A model generated the notes under the pieces. The model was not told where the DNA came from, searched no databases, and worked only from the letters and a program-made list of their open reading frames with translations. The position numbers and the translations under genes were made by a program. From an uncultured Clostridium sp. (GTDB taxonomy: Bacteria; Bacillota; Clostridia; Lachnospirales; Lachnospiraceae), in contig USFH01000114.1 of assembly GCA_900553925.1 (NCBI GenBank), positions 1 to 7,037 on the forward strand: a DNA stretch of 7,037 nucleotides, read 5' to 3'. Below, piece after piece: positions 1 through 5,638 of this stretch (within the stretch, counting starts at the first letter, position 1; the number at the start of each line of letters is the position of its first letter).

Positions 1-102
1 AGAACATCAAGTACTTCTAAGTTCCAAACATATCTATATTTCCAGAATTGAATATGGACATTTACAAATTGCATCATGTCGCTCACTCTCTTAATCATAG
101 GA

Positions 103-143
103 AAGCAAGCCAAGTGACCTTGTGGTTACTTACAGGCTTGCTT
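103..143 (-). terminator. Hairpin at the 3' end of the MarR-family gene, possible terminator
   Basis: A perfect 9-bp inverted repeat (AAGCAAGCC at 103-111, GGCTTGCTT at 135-143) encloses a second arm pair, AAGTGACC at 112-119 and GGTTACTT at 124-131. The inner pair has one mismatch on the minus-strand RNA and a 4-nt loop; a 3-nt bulge (132-134) separates the two stems. The last codons and stop of the MarR-family gene lie inside the stem. After the hairpin the minus strand reads CTTTCCTATG, so the T tract is short and termination may be inefficient. On the plus strand no T run follows, so a minus-strand role is more likely. Confidence 0.45.
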
Positions 144-596
144 GATTTCCGGTGCTCCAAGGCTTGTCAATTCGGCTCCAAGCTTATCTGTAATTGATAA
201 AAACTGTGTGATTTCTTCCTCGGATAAGCAGTCTCTCAGGCGCTGTTCCATCTGCATCACACGTGTATGGATTTTTTCTTCGAGTGCCTGCCCCGCTCCG
301 GTCAGTTCCAGTTTCTTCAGACGTGCATCTCTGGCAACGCTGGAACGCTTAATGAGTCCGTTCTTCTCCATCGTCTGTAACGTCTGGGTGACGGTAGACC
401 GGCGCAGATAGAAAAATTCTTCCACATCCTTCTGATATACTTCCGTCTTCTTACTGAACTCGGAAATGTAATGCAGGATCCGGCTCTGCGAACCACTGAT
501 GCCTTCCACTTCCGCTGCCTGATGCAGATAATGCTTCACCTGATTTGATAATATGATAATCTGGTTTCCCAGATGATCATGTTTCCAATCGTCCAT
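126..596 (-). CDS. MarR-family winged helix-turn-helix transcriptional regulator
   Basis: This is a dimeric DNA-binding repressor or activator of the MarR family, 156 residues, the usual length for the family. The winged helix-turn-helix spans about residues 33-105: a recognition helix around residues 65-80 (RRSTVTQTLQTMEKNG), then a wing with the family signature D90-x-R92 and the following LKKLELT. The flanking N- and C-terminal helices would form the dimer interface. The ATG is supported by a strong AAAGGAGGGA at 601-610 with a 6-nt spacer. There are two cysteines (about residues 123 and 155), but not in an arrangement I recognise as a redox switch. The ligand and target are unknown. MarR regulators often control their own promoter and a gene next to them; the neighbour to the left lies outside the window, and the neighbour upstream is mgtE. 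The upstream dyads (715-730, 753-798) are the natural candidate operators. Confidence 0.9.
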   Translation of the reverse strand: MDDWKHDHLGNQIIILSNQVKHYLHQAAEVEGISGSQSRILHYISEFSKKTEVYQKDVEEFFYLRRSTVTQTLQTMEKNGLIKRSSVARDARLKKLELTGAGQALEEKIHTRVMQMEQRLRDCLSEEEITQFLSITDKLGAELTSLGAPEIKQACK

Positions 597-686
597 GAAT
601 TCCCTCCTTTAGTAGTATCTTCCCAACGCTCTGTATTGTAACAGATTGTCTGCGCCATACAGCCTGTTTAATCTACATATAACAGA

Positions 687-714
687 TCTATATAGTCTCT
701 AATTTCATTTTCAA
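687..714 (-). promoter_or_regulatory. Possible proximal promoter of the MarR-family gene
   Basis: On the minus strand a TTGAAA box (709-714) and a TATAGA box (687-692) are separated by 16 nt. They lie about 90 nt upstream of the ATG. The match is moderate and the region is AT-rich, so a chance match is possible. The palindrome at 715-730 abuts the -35 box directly. Confidence 0.4.
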
Positions 715-730
715 ATGATATCCCTATCAT
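715..730. promoter_or_regulatory. Small palindrome, candidate operator
   Basis: ATGATA at 715-720 and TATCAT at 725-730 form a perfect 6-bp inverted repeat around TCCC. Its 16-bp size is in the range of MarR-type operators, and it abuts the -35 box of the proximal promoter candidate. Whether the downstream regulator binds here is inference. In AT-rich DNA a 6+6 dyad is not rare. Confidence 0.3.
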
Positions 731-752
731 CCTCATTTTATCAGATAGAAAA

Positions 753-798
753 AGTTCGGTTATAAATTGTTCGTAATCAAACAATTCACAACCGAACT
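753..798 (-). terminator. 46-bp dyad between mgtE and the MarR-family gene: probable mgtE terminator
   Basis: Outer arms AGTTCGGTT (753-761) and AACCGAACT (790-798) are a perfect 9-bp inverted repeat. Inner arms AATTGTT (765-771) and AACAATT (780-786) are a perfect 7-bp repeat. Symmetric 3-nt internal loops separate the two stems and the apical loop is 8 nt. On the minus strand the stem is followed by TTTTCTATC, which suits Rho-independent termination of mgtE transcripts about 125 nt past the stop codon. It also overlaps the expected start site of the distal promoter candidate at 801-828, so it could instead, or also, be a protein-binding operator. Confidence 0.6.
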
Positions 799-800
799 AT

Positions 801-828
801 ATTTTAACATGCATGAAATATTTTTCAA
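801..828 (-). promoter_or_regulatory. Possible distal promoter of the MarR-family gene
   Basis: On the minus strand TTGAAA (823-828) and TAAAAT (801-806), each 5 of 6 to consensus, are separated by 16 nt. Transcription would start near 793, inside the right arm of the 753-798 dyad, and run toward the MarR-family gene. The stretch is very AT-rich, so false positives are likely. Confidence 0.4.
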
Positions 829-922
829 GCAATTCACTTTTTATTTTTTTCATTTATTTGACTATTTGACGTCTTGTAATAAAAGCATATAAACTCCTAA
901 ATCCATTTCTCTTACCGCTTCC

Positions 923-2140
923 CTACGAAACAATCTGCATGATCTGGATCAAGAACAGCCATGCCAGTCCGTAGTACGTTACGACTGCTACAAGGTCGTT
1001 GACCGTTGTGATCAGTGGACCGGATGCAACTGCCGGATCAATCTTGATCTTGTGGAAGAAAATCGGAATCAAGGTTCCAACCAGACTTGAAATCACCATG
1101 GCAACCATCAGTGATACACCTACGCAACCGGAAATCAGGAATGCATGCAGCCATGCATTGTGCTTGAAGCAGGCGATGTAGATGCCGATAAATACAAATG
1201 CCAGAGAGCCGAGCAACAAGCCATTTACAAAACCGACCTTCATCTCCTTCCATACGAGATGCAGCTTCTGCTTACCAGTCAGGTTCTCATCCATCAATAC
1301 ACGAATCGTAACCGCCAGCGACTGTGTTCCTACATTCCCTGCCATGTCCAGAATCAACGACTGGAAGCACATCACGATCGGAAGCACAGCGACAACCGCT
1401 TCAAAAGCTCCTACAACGGACGACACGCCCATGCCAAGGAACAATAAGATGATCAGCCATGGCAATCGTTTCTTCATGCTTTCCTTTGTAGTTTCTCTCA
1501 AATCCTCCTCGTCTGTCAAACCTGCGAGTTTTGCGTAATCCTCGCCCATCTCATCATCGACAGCCTCTACGACATCCTGTGCGGTGATAACACCGAGCAA
1601 TTCCTTTGTCTCAGATAAAACCGGAATGGAATCCTCTGCGTAATCCACCAGTTCGTCAATACAATCCTCGATTTTCTCATGATCGGTCACGAATGGATAC
1701 GTCGTATTGATGATAGATTCCAGTGTATCATTTTCTCTGGCGACGATCAGATCCTTCAGGTCAATCGCGCCATAGTATTTATTGGATTCGTCTAATACAT
1801 AGACCGTTCCGATATTATCATTTTCACCTGCCTGTGAAACCAGCTCGCGCATTGCCTGCCGGATATCTATGCCTCTGCGGATGGCGATATAGTTCGTCGT
1901 CATACGACTACCCATCTCATCTTCCTCGTAGGAGAGGATCATCTGGATATCATTTCCGGCATCCTCCGGGAGCATATCCACAACCTGCTTTTTCGTTGTA
2001 TCATCGACCTCGTCTAAGACATCGACCGCATCATCGACCTCCATCAGGGAGAGTACCTTTGCTGCCTCCTGCAGATTCTTATCCCGCAAATGCTTCTTTG
2101 ACTGCGCTGTGTAATTCTTTCTTTTCATCCATTTCTTCAT
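923..2140 (-). CDS. mgtE: Magnesium transporter MgtE with a shortened N domain
   Basis: MgtE is a dimeric Mg2+-selective channel of the cytoplasmic membrane; its cytosolic domains sense Mg2+ and close the pore. In this 405-residue protein, about residues 16-78 are an MgtE_N-type helical domain ending in the family motif YEEDEMGSRM. Two CBS domains follow (about 79-140 and 145-195), then an acidic plug-helix region (about 198-225) and five membrane segments (about 227-400). Pore-region hallmarks are visible: GNVGTQS (268-274), equivalent to the conserved GNTGNQS, and the conserved pore-lining aspartate, D382, in TTVNDLVA. Compared with the ~450-residue Thermus and Bacillus proteins it lacks roughly 45 N-terminal residues. 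The ATG has a strong AAGGAGGT (2149-2156) with an 8-nt spacer, so the short start looks genuine. It is transcribed alone behind a long attenuator-containing leader and ends at the dyad at 753-798. Confidence 0.95.
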   Translation of the reverse strand: MKKWMKRKNYTAQSKKHLRDKNLQEAAKVLSLMEVDDAVDVLDEVDDTTKKQVVDMLPEDAGNDIQMILSYEEDEMGSRMTTNYIAIRRGIDIRQAMRELVSQAGENDNIGTVYVLDESNKYYGAIDLKDLIVARENDTLESIINTTYPFVTDHEKIEDCIDELVDYAEDSIPVLSETKELLGVITAQDVVEAVDDEMGEDYAKLAGLTDEEDLRETTKESMKKRLPWLIILLFLGMGVSSVVGAFEAVVAVLPIVMCFQSLILDMAGNVGTQSLAVTIRVLMDENLTGKQKLHLVWKEMKVGFVNGLLLGSLAFVFIGIYIACFKHNAWLHAFLISGCVGVSLMVAMVISSLVGTLIPIFFHKIKIDPAVASGPLITTVNDLVAVVTYYGLAWLFLIQIMQIVS

Positions 2141-2168
2141 TGTCTTCTACCTCCTTATTCCGGGGCAT

Positions 2169-2197
2169 AAAAATACCACCGTCTTTCATACGGTGGT
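2169..2197 (-). terminator. Rho-independent terminator (attenuator) in the mgtE leader
   Basis: On the minus strand ACCACCGT (2190-2197) and ACGGTGGT (2175-2182) form a perfect 8-bp stem with a 7-nt loop, followed by ATTTTTATG. This is a textbook intrinsic terminator. It ends only 13 nt before the mgtE ribosome binding site at 2149-2156. The remaining 28 nt before the ATG cannot hold a separate promoter, so mgtE mRNA should depend on read-through, which marks it as an attenuator. Confidence 0.85.
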
Positions 2198-2222
2198 TCA
2201 GACAACAGAAAACTAAACGCAG

Positions 2223-2324
2223 TTATATCGTCATATATAAAATGAGACTATATCCAAACTGCGTTCGTATATCCATATGTCTTCCACCGCGTATCGCTCG
2301 ACTCGTACTATCGCAACCGTCCAT
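2223..2324 (-). CDS. Candidate 33-residue leader peptide upstream of mgtE
   Basis: An ATG at 2322-2324 follows an excellent GGAGGT (2331-2336) with a 7-nt spacer. It opens a 33-codon frame ending in TAA at 2223-2225. The peptide begins MDGCDSTSR, has a basic middle (RAIRGGRH, residues 9-16) and ends with the hydrophobic stretch YSLILYMTI. I do not recognise it. Its codons 12-14 (CGC GGT GGA) contain the segment that can pair with the terminator arm. Codons 25-29 contain the segment complementary to its own start region, and its stop codon sits in the 2216-2224 stem arm. Ribosome position could therefore alter leader folding. Another frame (2231-2398, 55 codons from an ATG with a weak binding site) overlaps it, so which frame is translated is not certain. 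No comparable peptide such as Salmonella MgtL is obviously similar. Confidence 0.5.
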   Translation of the reverse strand: MDGCDSTSRAIRGGRHMDIRTQFGYSLILYMTI

Positions 2325-2420
2325 AGTCTCACCTCCATAATTTTTATTCTATCCGCAGCTTTATCACTGCCAGATCTGCCTAAACCATATTTCGTCATGA
2401 TTCTTCTCGACCTGTAATGT

Positions 2421-2449
2421 AGTCTATCCCATTTTCCCGGGTTCGTCAA
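2421..2449 (-). promoter_or_regulatory. Probable promoter of the mgtE leader
   Basis: On the minus strand TTGACG (2444-2449, 5 of 6 to consensus) and TAGACT (2421-2426, 4 of 6) are separated by the optimal 17 nt. Transcription would begin near 2414. It lies 25 nt downstream of the acetyltransferase stop codon, with no terminator in between, so some read-through from that gene is also possible. Confidence 0.6.
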
Positions 2450-2474
2450 CCAAGTTTACAAGCCTTTAACAATT

Positions 2475-2966
2475 TTACAGCTCATGATAATATGGGCAGA
2501 TATCTTCATAACTCCCATCATTCATGCGGAAGCCACCCGGTATCGTGCCAAGCTGTTTAAATCCAAGCCGCTCATACAGGTGTCGTGCATGCACATTACT
2601 TGCGACAACCGCATTGAACTGTAAGACACGGTAACCATGTGCCTTGCCCTGCGCCAGACAGTCAGACACCAGCTTCTCGCCGATATGCAATCCTCTCGAT
2701 TCCCGGTCGACCGCATAGCTTGCATTGCAGATGTGTCCGCATCGTCCTACATTGTTTGGATGCAGGATATACATGCCGTAGATTCTGCCTGTGTCCATAT
2801 CCTCCGCGACTCCGCAATATGTCTGCTCTGCGAAAAATGCGGTTCCTGACTCCGGTGTCAGACATTCCTCCTGTGGAAATGCCACGCCATCTGCAACAAC
2901 CTGATTCCAGATCGTCACCATCGCCCCGATGTCATTGTCTGTATATGCTCTTACTTCGATATTCAT
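2475..2966 (-). CDS. GNAT-family N-acetyltransferase
   Basis: The product is a cytosolic acetyl-CoA-dependent N-acetyltransferase of 163 residues, the usual size for a single GNAT domain. Visible features are an N-terminal strand plus helix (IEVRAYTDNDIGAMVTIWN), the acetyl-CoA pyrophosphate loop RGLHIG at residues 91-96 after strand beta-4 (NASYAVD), and the conserved N124 with the LYERLGF segment (130-136) near the C-terminus. The tail TIPGGFRMNDGSYEDI resembles the phosphinothricin/L-amino-acid acetyltransferase-like branch, which acts on small amino-bearing compounds. The substrate cannot be read from the sequence. The ATG has only a weak AGAAGA-type binding site, suggesting low translation or initiation coupled to upstream transcription. 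The gene lies 104 nt downstream of the amidohydrolase with no clear terminator between, so co-transcription is possible. Confidence 0.88.
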   Translation of the reverse strand: MNIEVRAYTDNDIGAMVTIWNQVVADGVAFPQEECLTPESGTAFFAEQTYCGVAEDMDTGRIYGMYILHPNNVGRCGHICNASYAVDRESRGLHIGEKLVSDCLAQGKAHGYRVLQFNAVVASNVHARHLYERLGFKQLGTIPGGFRMNDGSYEDICPYYHEL

Positions 2967-3070
2967 GGTTTTATTCTTCTTTCATTAAAATTTATCTTCG
3001 ACAAGCACTGGACCTGCTTTGTCATACAAAGTAAATTTCTTTATTTTATATCTAAATTTTTAACTACCCT

Positions 3071-4363
3071 CTATATCAGTCCCACAAGCATTGCAACCGC
3101 AGTCTTCATAATCTCATCCGGGAATTCATACTCGGCAGTATGAAGCTGTGCATGATCTTCGCCATCGCCCACACCGAAGAATGCCCCCGGCACTTCCTGC
3201 AGATAATATCCAAAATCCTCCGACCAGCGCATCGGCTGTGCAAGCTCTGTCACAGGGAATTGTAATTTTTCTGCACACGCAAAAAGCTTATCTACATTTG
3301 CATCGTGATTCTCCGTTGCAGGAAACCGCTCGATCTCCTCTATGGCTATAGTAAGCTGATTTTCTTCTGCAAGTGTCGCAGCCAGAGCTTTAATCTCATT
3401 CACATATGTGTCAAATGCATCTTCCTTTTCTGCGCGCACCGTAAGCCGCAACGTACCTTCAAACGCTGATACGCCATAGTTTGTACCGCCAACATCCGCC
3501 CCGATCACTGTCATACGCACGAAATCGCCCCACGCCTGCATCTCCTTCGTGATCCGCTCGATCTCAAGCAGAAGCTTCGCGATCGGAATAGCCGGATTCC
3601 TGCCAGCTTCCGGGTATGCTGCATGGCTTGGTGTTCCGGTCATACGAATCGAAAGCCCGGTCGATGCACATGCAAATGTTCCCTTGCGAAGCAATACCTG
3701 ATTCTTCGGATAGCCGGGAATGTTATGCAATCCGTATATCTCTCCGATCTGCTTTTCCGCCAGCAGTTCCTTACAGATCTTCGCGCCCGCGCCAATCTCC
3801 TCGCCCGGCTGGAAGATCAGATACACATCACGGTCGGGCAATTCTTCCCGCTTTGAAAGATACAGCGCTACACCACACAGAATACTGCTATGCCCGTCAT
3901 GTCCGCAGTAATGTCCCGGTTTTCCATCCTTTCCACATACCGCATCCATATCCGCCCGGAACGCAATCGGTGCTTTCCCGCTTTCCTTCTCCGCTTTCTT
4001 CACGGCATAAAACCACACGCCTTTATCCACAACTTCAAACGTTGTATGGCGCTTTATAAATTCCTGCAATATATGCCGGGTCTTTTCTTCCTGCATGGAA
4101 GGCTCCGGATTCTCGTGGAGCTTCTTGCGCAGACTGTGAATCATATCGGAAAGTTCCTTATATCTTGTGATATGGACCTCCGGAATTGCAACATCCGCAA
4201 ATGTTACAACCTCATCCTCCGACTCTCCGTCCGCATCCGGATGCTTACATTCCACATTTCCTTGACCATGTGCAGTTCCTCCAATATGCACTTCCGGAAT
4301 TGCCAGATTATCAAATGCGAGATTGAACTTTGATTTTTCCTTCTTTTCTTTCTTGTCCTTCAT
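3071..4363 (-). CDS. M20D-family amidohydrolase with a duplicated N-terminal motif
   Basis: This is a dinuclear-metal amidohydrolase related to hippurate, IAA-amino acid and N-acyl-amino acid hydrolases, which cleave an N-acyl or N-aroyl group from an amino acid. The family core starts near residue 68 (HSLRKKLHENPEPSMQEEKT). Metal and catalytic residues by family comparison are C153 and H155 in HYCGHDGH, E188 (general base) and E189 in QPGEE, H213 in GLHNIPG and H408 in LHTAEYEF. The dimerisation domain carries GTPSHAAYPEAGRNP (243-257), and SEDFGYYL (381-388) is also typical. There is no signal peptide; the N-terminus is lysine-rich, so the enzyme is cytosolic. The first 65 residues are an extension with two copies of an AIPEVHI motif. 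GGAGG at 4370-4374 with a 6-nt spacer supports this start. The gene follows gltS by 66 nt, suggesting one operon. The substrate is unknown. Confidence 0.9.
   Translation of the reverse strand: MKDKKEKKEKSKFNLAFDNLAIPEVHIGGTAHGQGNVECKHPDADGESEDEVVTFADVAIPEVHITRYKELSDMIHSLRKKLHENPEPSMQEEKTRHILQEFIKRHTTFEVVDKGVWFYAVKKAEKESGKAPIAFRADMDAVCGKDGKPGHYCGHDGHSSILCGVALYLSKREELPDRDVYLIFQPGEEIGAGAKICKELLAEKQIGEIYGLHNIPGYPKNQVLLRKGTFACASTGLSIRMTGTPSHAAYPEAGRNPAIPIAKLLLEIERITKEMQAWGDFVRMTVIGADVGGTNYGVSAFEGTLRLTVRAEKEDAFDTYVNEIKALAATLAEENQLTIAIEEIERFPATENHDANVDKLFACAEKLQFPVTELAQPMRWSEDFGYYLQEVPGAFFGVGDGEDHAQLHTAEYEFPDEIMKTAVAMLVGLI
4169..4321 (-). repeat. Direct repeat encoding two copies of an AIPEVHI motif
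   Basis: Residues 15-27 (LAFDNLAIPEVHI) and 53-65 (VTFADVAIPEVHI) of the amidohydrolase share 9 of 13 residues, including AIPEVHI exactly. The DNA at 4284-4303 and 4170-4189 matches at 18 of 20 positions with a 114-nt (38-codon) offset. Between the copies is a Gly/His/acidic linker. This indicates a recent or well-maintained internal duplication ahead of the catalytic domain. Confidence 0.85.
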
Positions 4364-4429
4364 GCGATTCCTCCAACCGTTATCTCCATTTCAAGATAAG
4401 GATTCCTTCCAAATATTCGTCTCACTACA

Positions 4430-5617
4430 CTATATAATATTGATGAACAACGTAATCACCAGACTGTTAATGAAGTCCGCAAACAAACTTCCGATCAACG
4501 GTACAAGCAGATACGCTTTGACCGATGGCGCATAGCGGTCACACAGCACCTGCATGTTCGCCATAGCATTCGGTGTCGCCCCCATACCAAATCCGCATGT
4601 TCCGGCCGCAAGCACTGCCGCGTCATAATCCTTTCCCATCACACGGAATACAACAAAATATGTGTACAGGAATATAAGCAGAAGCTGCGCCCCGAGCAAG
4701 ATCATAAGCGGTAATGCAAGCTCCGCGAGCTGCCACAGCTTCAATGTGATCATCGCAATTCCAAGGAAAAGCGACAGACAGATACCACCAAGGTTGTTGA
4801 TCTCGCCCATATAGATGTCGAATTTCCCGGAATACTCACCGACATTTCGAACAATCGCCGCGACAATCATGGCTCCGATATAGATTGGAAATGTAAGGCC
4901 CGTCTTCGTCAGGAGCTCGGAGATGATCGTACCGAGTCCGACTGCCAGAATCAGCTGAAACACAGCCGCGGCATACATATTCGAATGTCTCTCATGCTTC
5001 TTTTCTTCCTCGATCAGCAGGCTGTCATCCTCTGTCACGATTGTATCGAGTAAATGCTTCTTCTCAATCAGACGTTTCCCGATCGGCCCACCGATCAGAC
5101 TTCCTGCCACCAGGCCGAAGGTTGCCGCTGCCGTACAGATTGTCGTTGCACCCTGTACATTAAAATCCTCAAGCACCGGGCCAAATGCACCTGCTGTTCC
5201 ATGTCCGCCGACCATCGGAATCGAACCGGTACAAAGTCCGACCAGCGAGTCAAGCCCAATCAGATGTGACACGCCGACTGCCAGTAAGTTCTGCATAAAA
5301 ATCAGGACAATGACTAATCCAAGGAAGATCGCAAGTGCTTTTCCTCCACTCTTTAGCACCTTCAGATTCGCCTGGAATCCCACCGATGTAAAGAAGAATA
5401 CCATACAGACTTCCCGAAGCGTATCATCAAATGTAAATTCCACCACCCCTGTGCTATATAAAATACAAGTCAGTACCGAGAAGATCAAACCACCGACCAC
5501 CGGAGATGGAATACAGAACTTTTCCAGGAAATTTATTTTCTGTTTCAGGAATTGTCCAAGCATCAGCACCACGACCGAAAGTGCCAATGTCTGATACATA
5601 TCAATTTGTATTTCCAT
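4430..5617 (-). CDS. gltS: Sodium/glutamate symporter, GltS (ESS) family
   Basis: GltS imports glutamate with Na+ across the cytoplasmic membrane. At 395 residues the protein matches E. coli GltS (about 401). It is hydrophobic throughout, with about ten membrane segments in two inverted halves. The glycine-rich re-entrant loop motifs of the family are present in both halves: SIPMVGGHGTAGAFG (132-146) and GTCGFGMGATPNAMANM (339-355). A charged cytosolic linker (about 181-212, rich in K and E) separates the halves. The ATG has AGGAGA (5628-5633) with a 10-nt spacer and lies 21 nt after the stop of the TAXI binding-protein gene, so the two are very likely co-translated. The gene ends with TAG at 4430-4432, 66 nt before the amidohydrolase. 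Substrate identity (glutamate versus a related dicarboxylate or N-substituted amino acid) is assigned by family only. Confidence 0.92.
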   Translation of the reverse strand: MEIQIDMYQTLALSVVVLMLGQFLKQKINFLEKFCIPSPVVGGLIFSVLTCILYSTGVVEFTFDDTLREVCMVFFFTSVGFQANLKVLKSGGKALAIFLGLVIVLIFMQNLLAVGVSHLIGLDSLVGLCTGSIPMVGGHGTAGAFGPVLEDFNVQGATTICTAAATFGLVAGSLIGGPIGKRLIEKKHLLDTIVTEDDSLLIEEEKKHERHSNMYAAAVFQLILAVGLGTIISELLTKTGLTFPIYIGAMIVAAIVRNVGEYSGKFDIYMGEINNLGGICLSLFLGIAMITLKLWQLAELALPLMILLGAQLLLIFLYTYFVVFRVMGKDYDAAVLAAGTCGFGMGATPNAMANMQVLCDRYAPSVKAYLLVPLIGSLFADFINSLVITLFINII

Positions 5618-5638
5618 GCAAAATGGTTCTCCTATCTG

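Larger units (their letters stand above)
2141..2414 (-). promoter_or_regulatory. Structured mgtE leader RNA with leader ORF and attenuator
   Basis: This leader of about 274 nt runs from the predicted start site to the mgtE ATG. Seen directly: (a) segment 2322-2335, covering the ribosome binding site and start codon of the leader ORF, can form 14 consecutive pairs (10 Watson-Crick, 4 G-U) with 2239-2252 near the end of the same ORF; (b) 2257-2265 and 2216-2224 form a perfect 9-bp stem whose loop contains that anti-start segment, a crossing or mutually exclusive arrangement; (c) GCGGTGG at 2284-2290 can pair with CCACCGT at 2190-2196, the 5' arm of the terminator, so it is a candidate antiterminator. 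The conserved M-box core elements I know from ykoK leaders (AGGTGAGGCTCC, CGCCAATGGGTCAACAG) are absent. The overall role in attenuation is inferred. Confidence 0.6.

Noticed and set aside
1..77. Open frame on the minus strand starting MMQFVNVHIQF and running off the window edge
   Set aside because: Only 25 codons are visible, the ribosome binding site is weak (GAGTGAG-like), the composition is unusually aromatic and I recognise no family. It could be the start of the next gene but cannot be supported from here.
1723..2340. Long plus-strand open frame of 205 codons opposite the mgtE 5' half and leader
   Set aside because: It is a shadow of mgtE: rich in Arg, His, Pro and Ser, with no domain or ribosome binding site. 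MgtE on the minus strand explains the DNA fully.
2231..2398. 55-codon frame beginning MTKYGLGRSG that overlaps the 33-codon leader ORF in another frame
   Set aside because: Its ATG has only a weak AGAAG-type binding site and the frame is interrupted by no recognisable domain. The overlapping frame has a far better GGAGGT. It remains a possible alternative leader ORF.
2141..2414. M-box (ykoK) magnesium riboswitch
   Set aside because: The segment GGAGGTGAGACTATGG superficially resembles AGGTGAGGCTCC, but the rest of the conserved core, including CGCCAATGGGTCAACAG, is not found on the minus strand.
3015..3033. Short inverted repeat CTTTGT-cat-ACAAAG between the amidohydrolase and acetyltransferase genes
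   Set aside because: Six base pairs around a 3-nt loop with no T tract; too weak to call a terminator or operator in this AT-rich gap.
3616..4333. Plus-strand open frames of up to 147 codons opposite the amidohydrolase
   Set aside because: They lie antisense to a protein with all catalytic motifs intact, have shadow-like composition and lack start signals.
4380..4399. TTATCT/AGATAA inverted repeat in the gltS-amidohydrolase gap
   Set aside because: Only 6 AT-rich pairs, no T tract, and the close gene spacing favours continued transcription.
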